Shown here: positions 12,201-18,430 of the stretch, one piece after another
Numbering within the stretch: position 1 is the stretch's first letter
How the letters are laid out: every line of letters starts with the position of its first letter
Source: Planctomycetota bacterium
Lineage (GTDB): Bacteria > Planctomycetota > Planctomycetia > Gemmatales > Gemmataceae
DNA: 64,000 nt
NCBI GenBank assembly: GCA_016191165.1
Contig: JACPPF010000176.1
Coordinates: 1-64,000, forward strand
Reading direction: 5' to 3'
Program-made: the position numbers and the translations under genes
The notes under the pieces: generated by a model
The model's database searches: none
Told to the model about the DNA's origin: nothing
Seen by the model: only the letters and a program-made list of their open reading frames with translations

Positions 12201-15200
12201 ATGGCGATGTTGGCGTTGACGCCCTGTTGCAGAACCTGGGTGGCAATGGTGGCGGTCGCGGTCGCGTTGACGCCGCCCGGCTTCGTCGGGGCGCCGATGG
12301 TGACGGTCGGTGCGGAGGTATAGCCGCTGCCGGCGTTGATGAGGAACACGCCCGTGACGGAGGCGTCGATGGTGGCGGTGGCCGCGGCGAGGGTGCCGCC
12401 GCCGCCGGAGATGACGATGATCGGGGCGGAGGTGTAGCCCGAACCGGGCGAGACCAGGTTGATGCCGGTGACGGTTCCCGTGGTATCGTCGATGATGGCG
12501 GTGCCGGTCGCCTGAGTCGTGGCGCCGCCGCCGAAGAAGGTCACGCTGATGGGCGGGTTCGCGGTCGTGCTGTAGCCGGAGCCGACGTTGGTCATGGTGA
12601 TATTGTCGACGACGCCTGAAATCACCGCCCGGGCCGTGGCGCCGCTGCCGCCGCCGCCGGCGATGGTGACGGTGGGGGTCGAGCGATAGCCGCTGCCGCC
12701 GAAGTTGGGTGCGTCGAGCTGAACGCTCGCGACGGCGCCGGTGACGGAGGTCGCGCCGGTGAGCGTCACGCCAAGGGGAGCGACGTCGAGGCCCGCAAGG
12801 GCCCCGCCTGCGAACGCAATCGTATTGGTAATTGACGGCCCGCGGCCAGGAGTCAGTTCGGCGATGGCGCCGGTGACGCGATTCAGCCGGTTCTCGCCCG
12901 AGCTGCCGTCCGTGCCGCTGCTGCTGCCGACGTGGGTCGGGATCGCACCGTTTATGGTGGGGAACGGCGACGGCGAGATTCCACCGCCGGCGGCGTTCTT
13001 CCAGAACAAATTGGTGTTCGGTGGATTCGAGTTGCTAAAACCTCCCGTCTGATTCGTTCGCCGGCCGATTTCGAAACGAATCTGCGAGACGTTTTGATTG
13101 GACAGGCGCCCCTGGAAGGTGATCTGGAAAACGCCCGGGCTTGGCGATGCAACGGAAACGAATCCAGGGTTGTTTGGATCGGCGCCGATGATGTTGGGCA
13201 GGTTGTTCAGGGCCGTTTGAATGTTGAGCGCATCGGTCGCATCGTTGCCCGTGTAGGTGACGTAGGCGGTGTTGGAGTTGGTGCCGGTGGCGTTGTTGGC
13301 GTTGTTGTTGGACCAGGTCACATTGCCCGCAGTGGTCCAGCCGAGGCGGAATTGTGTCACACCGGCCTGCCAGGTCGTCGTTGCCGTGTCAAAGCGAAGC
13401 TCCTGGACTTCATTGACGCCGGTCGTGTTGATGATCTGGCTGGTGAAGACGGCGTTGCCTGCGCCGACGATGGCGTCGAGGGCGGCCTTGATCTGCTCGG
13501 CGGTGGCGTTGTAGGGCAGGGGCGAGGTGGTGTAATTGACCAGGGTGATCGGGTCGGTGTAAGTGAGCCGATAGGTATCGGTCAGCGGGTCAGCGCCGGT
13601 GATTTCGAAGGTCTGGATCGTGGACTGCTGGTCGAACAGCGGGGTCCAGGAAACGCCGCCGTTGGTGGTCTTCCAGACGCCGCCGCCCGGCGTGGAGACG
13701 TAGAGAATGTTCCCGTCGCTGGGGTCGGCGACGACTCCGCTGATCGGGCCGGTAATGTTGGTCTTGGGCGTGGCAGGGTTCAGGTTGGGGTCGGCATTGG
13801 TGACGGTCGAGGACCCCATCGAGAACCACTGCGCCGGCACCGCGCTGAGGCTCCCGCCTTGCACGGTCTGGAACGTGAAGCCCGTGGCAGTCCAGTTGAT
13901 GGCAACGGCCACGTCGTCGCCCGCGTTGGTGCTGGGCGTGGCGACCAGTAGCGGGGGCAGGGCATTGGCGAGGCTGCCGCCGAAGTTGACGAAGAAATTG
14001 CCGCTGGCGTCCACCGTCACGGTGGCCGTGCCCGCCCCGCCGCCGATCGCGCTGGCGGCAAGCAAGGCGTTCAAGGCATTCTGCAAACTGTCGGTTGGCA
14101 GCGATCCGCCGGTGGCGGGCACGTCAAAAGGCAAATCGACCGAAACGGTCGGATCGCCCGTGAAGTTGAGCTTGAACGTACCCTGCGCTCCGGAGACGGC
14201 CAACTTTTGCTGGGACGCCGACGCGACGATGTTGGGCTGATCGATGCCGGCGAACACACCGGGGAAGATGACGGTGTAGAGGGATTCTCCCACCTCGGCC
14301 ACGTCGACGTACCCGCCGCCGGCGCCGATGCCCTGCTGAATCGAGGTCAACTGGTTCAAGGCGGCGCGAACCTGGGCGGCGCTGGCGCCCGTGGGCAGGT
14401 CGGGCGTGGTCGAGGTTAGGGAGGTGACCGGGTTGGTGAACGACAGGCGGAAGGTGGCGCTGACGCCGCCGATGACGTTGACGCGCTGCACTTCCGACTG
14501 GAGCGGGTTGCCCTGACCTTCGAGGAGCAGCGCCTCGGTCGTCACGTTGATGCCGCCTTGCAATTGCAGTTGCGACCCGGCGAGGACGCGCGTGCCGCCC
14601 GTGGCGTTCGCCCGGGTTTGCACGACAATGTTGGGCGAGCTGGAGACGAGGGCCGGTTGATCGAAGCCCGCCAGCGCGCCGTTCAGCGTCACCGTCACCA
14701 CGTTGGCGGACTGCGTGAGGTTGGCGATGCCGCCCACGTCCTTGATCGACGGGAGGTCGTTGAGCGCCGCGGCAATGTTCGTCAGATCGCTGCCGTTGGC
14801 GTTATAGGTGAGCGTCGGCGTGACATGGCCCTTGAAGCTCAGGGTAAACGTGGTGCCGGGGTTGTTCAGCTCGAGGGTTTGAATCTCGGCCGTGGAGCTG
14901 GAGCCGAGCGCCCGGCTGTTGGAGATTGTCAGGTTGCCCTGGTTGATGTAGGTCGTGCCGCGATAGGTGTTGACGCCGCCCAGGACCAATTCGCCGCCGC
15001 CGGTGATGGAGATGTCGGCAGGGAAGATGCCATCGCCGACCGCGCCGAGAGCGAGAAAGCGCGAGTTGGGGAAGACGTCCAGGATGGGCGCCGCCAGCGC
15101 GACGTCGGCAAAGCTCGACGCGCCGAAATTGCCGGCGATGGCATCGAGCGCCGCCTGGATGTCCGCGAGCAGAGTCGGCACGCTGGTGGTCCAGATGATG

Positions 15201-18200
15201 GGAGCGGTGGGCACGATGGTGCCCTGACCGTCATCGACGAACAGGCGGAACGTGCCGCCGGTGATGGCGCCGGTGAAGGTGACCGTTTGGACCGAGTTCG
15301 CGCCGGCGCCGCCGGGGGTGGTGATCTGCACGCTGGTGGAACCGCCGGTCAGGCTGGTGGTATCGACAACCACCCTGGGCAGGGCCGTGTTGCCGAGCTG
15401 GTTCTTGAAGCTGAGAGCGACGACGGAGTTGAGGGTGATCGGGCCGCGCCAGGCATGGTCATCGGAAAAGACCGTGAGGGGGGCGTCGCCGAAGCTCACG
15501 TTTCCGGAACCGTTGAGGATCAGGTTGGTGTTCCAGACCTGCAAGCCGCGTTGAATCCCGCCGTTGGCGAGTGGAGGGGTCTGGGATAGTTCGAGCCCCG
15601 TGCCGCTCTGGACGGTGGTGGTGGTGACGCCGTTGGCGAGTGCGGGTACGCCCAGGGCTCGGTCGTGCTGGATGCGCAGGACGCCGCTGCGGATATCGAC
15701 GCCGCCGGTGTAGAGGCCTTCGCCTTGAAGGACGAGTCGGCGCGAGCCGAGCTTGAGAAGCTGGCCCGCGGTGGCGCCGTTGTAGATCGTGCCGGTAAGG
15801 GTTAGCTTGCTGGGATGAACGGGCGAGTTGGCGCCGTCGAATTCGACGCCGACCCCGGTGGCGCCGTTGAGGTAAATGTCCCCCGTGGCAACATTGACAC
15901 CGGAAAGATTGACCAGGGCGCCCATCTGGCTGAGCCAGGGGAAGCGGTGGGTGATGCCGGTGCCGGCCAGGCTCATGTTGTAGGCGACCGTGAGATTGTT
16001 TCCGGCCGGGTCCTCTTTGATCATCAAAGAAGCACCCGCGGCGACAAAGACGCCGGGCTGATCCACAGGATTGGTGTTGGCATATTTGCCGCCGAGGGCC
16101 TCGTTATGGCGAATGGTGATCCAGCCCTGGTTGATGAAAGTTTGATAGGAGTTTTGCCCAAAGCCGAAGAAATAGGTGTTCTTGTTGGTCAAAACCAGCT
16201 CGCCATAACCGACCTTGGTGAGACTGGAAGACAGGCCGAAGATGACGCCGGTAACCGTGAGTTGGCTCAGGTTATTCCAGGTGGCTAGCTGGATATTGTA
16301 GGGATCCGGATCGGGCGCCACGCCGATGGCGGAACTGGTCCGCAGGTCGATGAATCCCTCGATCTTGTTGACGCCCGCCATGTTGACGATGGCGCCCGAG
16401 CCATTGCCCGCCGGCCAGCCGTTGCCGTTGATGATGAAGGTGATGTTGCTTGGGAAATAGAGGTTGTAAAGTCCCGCGCGGCCATCGGAGTCTGGGATGC
16501 CGTCTGCCTGAAGCTCCAGACTGGCGTTGGTGGAAACGAACTTTTGTAGGGTGGTGCCCAGACCCAGCGCATTGGAATCGCGCACGTTCAGGGCGCCTTG
16601 TGCGACATTGACGGCGGCGGTGAAGGTGTTGGCGGTGGGCAGGATCACGCGGCCCTGGCCGATCTTGTTGAGGGTTGTCGTGCCCGGGGCGGTGAGGCCG
16701 CCGGCAAAGGTGAGGTTGGTGTTGGCGTTGGCGCCGATGTTGGTGGTTCCCGTGTAGGTCACCAGCTTGTCCCAGGTGTTGACGCCGGCCGCGTTGTACA
16801 TGGTGCCGAGGCCGCGGCCCGTGCCATTGAGGAAGAGATTGACATCGGGGACGCGGAAGCCCAGAGGCGTGGTCCCGCTGGTGGTGCCGATCGAGGCAAT
16901 GCCGGTGCCGGGCAGGCTGGTGATGGTGGCGCTCAGGGTCGGAATCTGCATACCGCCGAGGCTGCCCTGGAATGTGATGTTGAACGTGCCGCCGACGTCC
17001 ACGACGCTGACACTGGCGCCGATCCCCCCGATGGTGGACAGGCCGGTGAGCGCGGTCGCGATATTCGTGGCATCGATGGCGCCGCCGGAGTAGGGGATAT
17101 CCGCGGTCTCGGCGCCGTTGTAGTTCAGACGGAACGTGGTGGAGCCAGCGATGGCGCCGGCAAACGTGAGGGTTTGCACCTGGGCGTAGTTGAGGTACTG
17201 CGCCGGGACGAACGGGTTGCCGGTGTAGTTGATGTAGAACGCACCGATCTCGCTGGAGGAAAACGAGCCAGGAACGCTTACCGTGGTGGTCTTGCCCAGA
17301 ACGCCGAGCGCCAGAGGATGGCCAATCGAGATGACGCCGTCGTCAATGCGGGTGTCAGCGTTGTAGAGGTTCCCGGCGGCGAACTGGGGATTCAGGAAGA
17401 GCGTGCCGGTTCCCTTCTTGATGAGCAGGTAACCCGAGGTCGAGGCATTGGAAATCTGCCCGGTGACGGTCAGCGTGGTATTGCCAAGCGCGCCAAAGGT
17501 GGTCTGGTTGACGGCGGCGGCCGCATTCATGTGAATGTTGCCGGCCCACGTGTTGTTGCCTGCGACGTTCAAAAGGGCGCCCGGCGTGGCGCCGGAGCCG
17601 GAACCGTTGATGTCGAGCGCGTTGGCGATAATCCCGCCGCCGGCGATGTTGAGCTGAAGCTGGGTTGCCGTCGTGACGGTGACGGTGTTCGTGCCCAGGG
17701 CCTTGGCGTTGGTGATCTCGACGTTGGTGTTGCCGGTGGTGACGTCGATTTTGAAAGGCCCGGCAAATCCGGAGTTGTCCTGACTGAGCGTCAGCTTGCC
17801 CGGCCCTTTGACAACCAGATTGGTGGCGGCGGTCCCGGACAGGGCGCCATTCAAGGTCATCTGAGCGCCGGATTGGAGGTTGAATGTCGCGGTGCTGTTC
17901 GAAACGCCGCCCAGCTGAATGGGGTTGGCCAAGGTCGCCGTCGAGTTGGTGTTGATCGTGATGATCGCGGCGCCGGAGGCGAGATTGAACCCAAGCCCCT
18001 GGAATGCGTAACTGACGCCGGAGCCAACGGTCAGCTGGCTGATCGTGAGCCCGGCAATGTTATTGTTGGTCGTGAAGACGGAGGCCGTGTTGTTGAAAAC
18101 CAGGTCCTGCGGCGCTCCGACGATTGGGATCACGTTCACGGTCGGGGACGTGCGCGTCCAGTTGGCCGGGTTGTCCCAGTTGGTGTTGAGCCCGGCGCCG

Positions 18201-18337
18201 GTCCAGATCAAGGCGGGCGCGAGCCGATTCTCCAGCTCTTCCAGGTTCAGGCGGACGCCTGGTTTCTTTTGGTAAGTCCGTGCCCGGGAACGACGCCCCA
18301 GCGAGCGAAGCCAGCGAACCAAGTTGAAAGAGAACAT
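227..18337 (-). CDS. Giant PATR/BNR-propeller/metalloprotease/Ig-like repeat surface protein (about 6036 aa)
   Basis: Predicted exported or surface protein. The chosen start (ATG at 18337) has AAAGGA 8 nt upstream and aligns with the paralogue (both begin MFSFNLV.WL.S); an in-frame ATG lies 13 codons further up. Domains in order: basic N-terminus with LNLEELENRLAPA (about 27-39), the planctomycete export-associated motif; many autotransporter-associated beta-strand (PATR) repeats of the type NTYTGNT.INEGALNIRN; the first BNR blade at about 1540; a roughly 465-residue insert with GSGYTSAPTVTI repeats; the rest of a BNR/sialidase-like propeller to about 2780; more PATR; a PPC-like domain (about 3126-3250); a zinc metalloprotease domain (about 3262-3470, HEAGHTMGLVH at 3411-3421); a second PPC-like domain (to about 3590); PATR; and about 14 Ig-like domains to the C-terminus GRITGRLV. 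There is no autotransporter beta-barrel and no evident sorting anchor. Role unknown; adhesion, matrix or degradative functions are inferences. Confidence 0.93.
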   Translation of the reverse strand: MFSFNLVRWLRSLGRRSRARTYQKKPGVRLNLEELENRLAPALIWTGAGLNTNWDNPANWTRTSPTVNVIPIVGAPQDLVFNNTASVFTTNNNIAGLTISQLTVGSGVSYAFQGLGFNLASGAAIITINTNSTATLANPIQLGGVSNSTATFNLQSGAQMTLNGALSGTAATNLVVKGPGKLTLSQDNSGFAGPFKIDVTTGNTNVEITNAKALGTNTVTVTTATQLQLNIAGGGIIANALDINGSGSGATPGALLNVAGNNTWAGNIHMNAAAAVNQTTFGALGNTTLTVTGQISNASTSGYLLIKKGTGTLFLNPQFAAGNLYNADTRIDDGVISIGHPLALGVLGKTTTVSVPGSFSSSEIGAFYINYTGNPFVPAQYLNYAQVQTLTFAGAIAGSTTFRLNYNGAETADIPYSGGAIDATNIATALTGLSTIGGIGASVSVVDVGGTFNITFQGSLGGMQIPTLSATITSLPGTGIASIGTTSGTTPLGFRVPDVNLFLNGTGRGLGTMYNAAGVNTWDKLVTYTGTTNIGANANTNLTFAGGLTAPGTTTLNKIGQGRVILPTANTFTAAVNVAQGALNVRDSNALGLGTTLQKFVSTNASLELQADGIPDSDGRAGLYNLYFPSNITFIINGNGWPAGNGSGAIVNMAGVNKIEGFIDLRTSSAIGVAPDPDPYNIQLATWNNLSQLTVTGVIFGLSSSLTKVGYGELVLTNKNTYFFGFGQNSYQTFINQGWITIRHNEALGGKYANTNPVDQPGVFVAAGASLMIKEDPAGNNLTVAYNMSLAGTGITHRFPWLSQMGALVNLSGVNVATGDIYLNGATGVGVEFDGANSPVHPSKLTLTGTIYNGATAGQLLKLGSRRLVLQGEGLYTGGVDIRSGVLRIQHDRALGVPALANGVTTTTVQSGTGLELSQTPPLANGGIQRGLQVWNTNLILNGSGNVSFGDAPLTVFSDDHAWRGPITLNSVVALSFKNQLGNTALPRVVVDTTSLTGGSTSVQITTPGGAGANSVQTVTFTGAITGGTFRLFVDDGQGTIVPTAPIIWTTSVPTLLADIQAALDAIAGNFGASSFADVALAAPILDVFPNSRFLALGAVGDGIFPADISITGGGELVLGGVNTYRGTTYINQGNLTISNSRALGSSSTAEIQTLELNNPGTTFTLSFKGHVTPTLTYNANGSDLTNIAAALNDLPSIKDVGGIANLTQSANVVTVTLNGALAGFDQPALVSSSPNIVVQTRANATGGTRVLAGSQLQLQGGINVTTEALLLEGQGNPLQSEVQRVNVIGGVSATFRLSFTNPVTSLTSTTPDLPTGASAAQVRAALNQLTSIQQGIGAGGGYVDVAEVGESLYTVIFPGVFAGIDQPNIVASASQQKLAVSGAQGTFKLNFTGDPTVSVDLPFDVPATGGSLPTDSLQNALNALLAASAIGGGAGTATVTVDASGNFFVNFGGSLANALPPLLVATPSTNAGDDVAVAINWTATGFTFQTVQGGSLSAVPAQWFSMGSSTVTNADPNLNPATPKTNITGPISGVVADPSDGNILYVSTPGGGVWKTTNGGVSWTPLFDQQSTIQTFEITGADPLTDTYRLTYTDPITLVNYTTSPLPYNATAEQIKAALDAIVGAGNAVFTSQIINTTGVNEVQELRFDTATTTWQAGVTQFRLGWTTAGNVTWSNNNANNATGTNSNTAYVTYTGNDATDALNIQTALNNLPNIIGADPNNPGFVSVASPSPGVFQITFQGRLSNQNVSQIRFEIGRRTNQTGGFSNSNPPNTNLFWKNAAGGGISPSPFPTINGAIPTHVGSSSGTDGSSGENRLNRVTGAIAELTPGRGPSITNTIAFAGGALAGLDVAPLGVTLTGATSVTGAVASVQLDAPNFGGSGYRSTPTVTIAGGGGSGATARAVISGVVDNITMTNVGSGYSTTANPPISVTFFGGGATTQATGTAIIDDTTGTVTGINLVSPGSGYTSAPIIVISGGGGTLAAATATIDASVTGVFLINAGSGYTSAPTVTIGAPTKPGGVNATATATIATQVLQQGVNANIAMFGGSLAIQPGNNNVLYFATGDGNNSFDTYYGTGLYRSVDGGKTWTLMVDPTLANTNPLYGLAVNSIAFDPSNSSIVYLATSDLAANGLTGTGNQNRPTQRNPGIWRFNATENSYFNLTNLVSTDRQFTKSTQPHPPTAGAVEYNDPPQTPGPDDNYLLVFRQDSVSWTDVKLTNNGNNGGVMMYAALGTAGGSPPPPGTSFYAGNNNAVYHLLNPATVSETNRPKWYVGEPGSPNTVVVDNRSPSVVLNQNTTDHNEFPLGNGKIQIAALTGGGAANANSFNTIANDRVYAVVTSTGGAFQSIQTSPNSGQSWFTFSPLPPNYMASEGYYASAFINNGNTLYVGGSSPDGTAFVYWLNGGAWTNISVDALNNGPHNQIHTMTLAGGDLVVGSDGGVWRYNFGTQRWSNINGNLATQQITGLATDLTNPNRAFAGGQGMGTALFSGDQAWAQVHTAGTLSGSQVAIDPNNPNNVYHVQRGELPGASSLYRSTDGGVNWSVVAGISGNQDMSVVIDARSRVFVSTSSGVRVFNPVNPGAGFVFPGSVFGNKIAVANRQGAFVADASFGNVIDVGANNPDPNTIYVASGTSISVTKNFGASWVSRNIPGLNAATDDITDILVDPNNRDIVYATIGGEVRAGNVGTIWKSTNAGRNWVSISTGLPDDYPAWKLTIDPRNGDLYAGMENGIYKLAPGASTWQRFGNAQTNAAIHLLELNPGTNILTAGSYGRSAWQFFIDTPTVNTGALRAAGGANIWNGPIILAGPTTISAAGNQDLHNGIAIAQLTVGGPITDLTENTTTNTLTKIGGGDVILAAPSIYGGDTIVQEGNLVVRDPDALGLPGKGTTVVAGAILQLESSLNDEPLSLFGNGNLINGHFTGALQNVNGNNTYNGTATLQTNSTIGVDSGSTLTIIDPGTITDPSGAGNQFSLTKEGLGTLTFTTANTYEGDTRVNLGILNVQHPDALGTSGTTTRVLDGAQLQLEAGAGGPFTTTGRFLVLSGVGINSSGALFNVAGDNTWNGDILFDSLPGFSPTTVPPGSVAIGSNPDTTLTIDGRIDDPFSRANSGGVPFGEVEGNNTSGAANGITIPTNDRLIISGSISAGADQDWFQFTLTQRSGVFFDIDSRETGLSATLNSVLTLYATNGTTVLDSNDNGYDFDTGWPAPIVAAAGTADSSLYRDLGPGTYYIRVSSTGGTSGSYQLIVHAETDYSTTVPALNSKPGAAKTIFLDFDGHSATDSWNSGNPYTIAPFDLNGDTAELTPGEKLAIYDIWRVMAEDWAPFDVNISTNYAGAFADGVANRAVFGGDPADVGQGAITLGVAFLDSFAAGGSDVKTFFTFTAHSAFQAATDSSEQLVGDALWIANVASHEAGHTMGLVHYGGGNSQPLGIMQTPSTSIAQALWRNALTHDGEPPVITQDDMAVIAGVLGYRTDDHGNDYTTATILSTANGTNYSSSGIIEQLSDLDYFRFVAAGASTEIRASVLDYVNDLDVKIRLFDSDGTTLLASDDPAGSFDAFLTFATTPGATYYVEVSSNGDAGEAGQYEIEMGPPGTTGAGSGGSGLTFGLTKVGAGTVILAQANGYGGVTSVAEGILRIQNDDALGGAFAGTVVNDGAALELDGDPAGGALNVTEFITLNGFGFNGADGALRNLTGDNTWTGTVTLQTNSSIGADADTSLTVTGNVQDRTPVPIPPASLAPTDLTKVGDGTLVFPNAKTYTGNTFINEGALNIRNPLALGINTSAVQTVNVSGFDGSFVLYFDGGFPGGVNSGPLNFDVTASGLQTAINNMLATPGSPGYVSAAVHGTVVVTVQANGNTFNVVFGGTLANTKDVPLLIAPPSLFAASAKAFTSLILPGGNSRTVVADGASLQLQGGFTEASLKPLVLHGDGFNDAGALVNVSGDNTWNSTPVILGSSASFGSDAGTLFVDQEITDSYQKQTIQFVGFAAGNKYTLTFDGVVTPEIVYQANAIGDRNAIEAALNAMPSINLRGGAASVTSLGSNTFEIALVGNLAGRGWNQTPMIKAIRTFGGGSFVHGTVQNVSYGYDVTKYGPSTVQFTGSTSNDYTGLTTVYEGTLELNKLAGSLAILGDLQVGDGVLSAGAAIAKLLADNQIASSSSVTVNSDGLFDLNNHQQTIVDLLVNEGTTTTGTGAAGGALTAASITINDGALNAPGSNSLITVNGPLDVNGGSVTLAGNTSKLIANGTADFDTATVLLSGDNSELTVNDNPLVATDSAFTLSGDGATLQTINAPATFTDSDVTLSGPNSRLAVGGLTTLYGSVIDLAHATSMFTLGGDLTTTSDATDGASRITGAGALSLGGVNRVFTVNHDSNSTSTRDLWIEAPITGAGVGITKVGAGKLELDADSSASYTGDTIVNTGVVQVDGVIANVRLTGGTLAGTGVVGAITGNSPAEGTINPGDNDVAPFVGTLTSGDATWGPDTTFFIHLTVTDGGDALIVNGDIDLGGATLIGHAIPGIPIDSVYTIITYTGSRLNANKFFEPYQADTVFISGQKFTVLYDDANKQIQLKRVQNVLTSLVITSAANPSIYGDDVTITATGIPEPGGDFSAASPEVTFYVYNDAAKTDLAGTFTTTMDTGTGLASFAPQSQFSTVWGGDTHHYISVSFTDQNGFYANFDGSPDPFDQQVDRQDVDVSVTSDPVISATVPVYGQTIDINAAVAPTSATMLSGSQNPTGTATFILNPGPSQVVFSNVPLVSGTATLTLPNLPTLLDAGANILRISYDGDGNYLPSGTQDFVVIVKADSTSIAVTPPSGPTRLGQPADFSILVTPGLNGSPGAPQGEVRIYDNNTSNLLATISYPGVPGPEISFNTSTLTVGVHDIIVKFFSSNGNYADSTVTIQHTIERATTAVSFQTPIPTSSIYGESVAFVVKVEPNPPIAPSFPLPTGTIRLRDGVGGAIIGSGSVDQSTGLATINVGGAALNRGTHNIVAEYTGNASFDVSTTTYNGFVVNPASTQVVTVTASPSAGSFFGQLVTLTATVTTPNFSAPTLNSTVTFTDDLGTNLAVGFLDSTGKATATTTLLPVGTRTIFAHYTDNVAGNFADSDGQLSTSYVVSPTNTHTSLSASPTGGAVYGQLVTFTAQVTADFGMPPFGANSIVTFRDITTGQVLGSDDLDASRNASITVSLLYVGSHNIRADYVDGADANFNPSSSSLLSYTLGKANSSTALTANPVSGAVFGQDVILTATVSSSTPGALPIGVGSTVVFIDMTTGQNLGQANLNAGFQAAITTDALTAATHTIRATYTDNTSPGFFNSSFDEVTNYTVGAAGTTISTFTSSGTPTTVVGQVVTLTATVETNNPSHAIVDAGSVTFIDTLTGATLGSANVNAAGTATFNTSFAIAGIHTLTAKYNGSNPKFLASDVVFLDQTVQKISTVSVAPIVGAAFSQTLNFVVTVSGSPGTPTGVINVHDNTTGADYGPFTLDGAGKTTAVLAGLTAGPHSLTFNYGGDSTPTPGFFPSSRTIAQVVNQAATTTTLLAPAPSPSTYGDMVTLTAYVGSSTAPAPTTGSVTFKTIFAGVTTNLATVPLNGNTFATYDTLATQLPAGAHKIFAVYNGDAANYAASAKSANRNHTVAKASTAVDLQTSVPTGTYFGNPVTFTATVTATTGGAPGTPATGTVTFKLGALILKTVAVNALGVAEFTTLPKQLPVGNLTITARYNGNPNFAPSVNASVTQDVVKAETNVMLATSHSPSSIYGQVVTFTATVAAVDNGGTPGVPNGTVTFKDGAAFLATVTLVNGTAVYKTGQLSAASHNITATYNGTAKFDTDADAVTQVVEQATTTVTFTSTPAMWAVGKPATFNAVVTSNTGKVPTGTVTFTIDGPSFHQVLGPVTLGAGRASSPSFTFPSVPDDYTVTVDYTSLTTNFTDATTSRTQTVLNVTKATLTSLSAENGVTLTVKISSTPTAGVPTGVVDFYEIVNGLAVLLGQGTLNANGKASLFVDLPSGQHKIYAYYGGDGALFNPASVKGTAFGRITGRLV
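7565..8960 (-). other. Metzincin-like zinc protease domain flanked by two PPC-like domains inside the giant protein
   Basis: The codons at 8107-8075 spell HEAGHTMGLVH, which fits the HExxHxxGxxH zinc site of metzincins, and a methionine 12 residues later (GIMQ) could be the Met-turn. The catalytic domain starts near KTIFLDFDGH (about 8550). Upstream (about 8960-8590) and downstream (about 7910-7565) lie beta-sandwich segments of the bacterial pre-peptidase C-terminal type, with DQDWFQFTL...LGPGTYYIRVSS and DLDYFRFVAAG...TPGATYYVEVSS. All three zinc histidines and the glutamate are present, so activity is plausible but untested. Confidence 0.8.
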
Positions 18338-18430
18338 TCGAAAGGTCCTTTTGGAATTTCGCCCGGGAATAATCAAATCAATACGGGCGCTGCGGACATA
18401 ATGAATTCCTGGTAATCGTTCAGGCCGCGC
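18338..18430 (-). other. 93-bp spacer between the two giant genes
   Basis: This is the only gap between the stop of the upstream giant gene and the start of the downstream one. It holds the ribosome binding site of the downstream gene (AAAGGA on the minus strand) and no recognisable strong promoter or hairpin, so the two genes are most simply read as co-transcribed. Confidence 0.5.

Noticed and set aside
16598-18415. 605-codon open frame on the plus strand over the start of the giant gene
   Set aside because: It is the antisense of PATR repeats; composition is Gly/Asp/Arg-rich with no domain, and similar long frames lie opposite both giant genes because GC-rich repeats lack stops.
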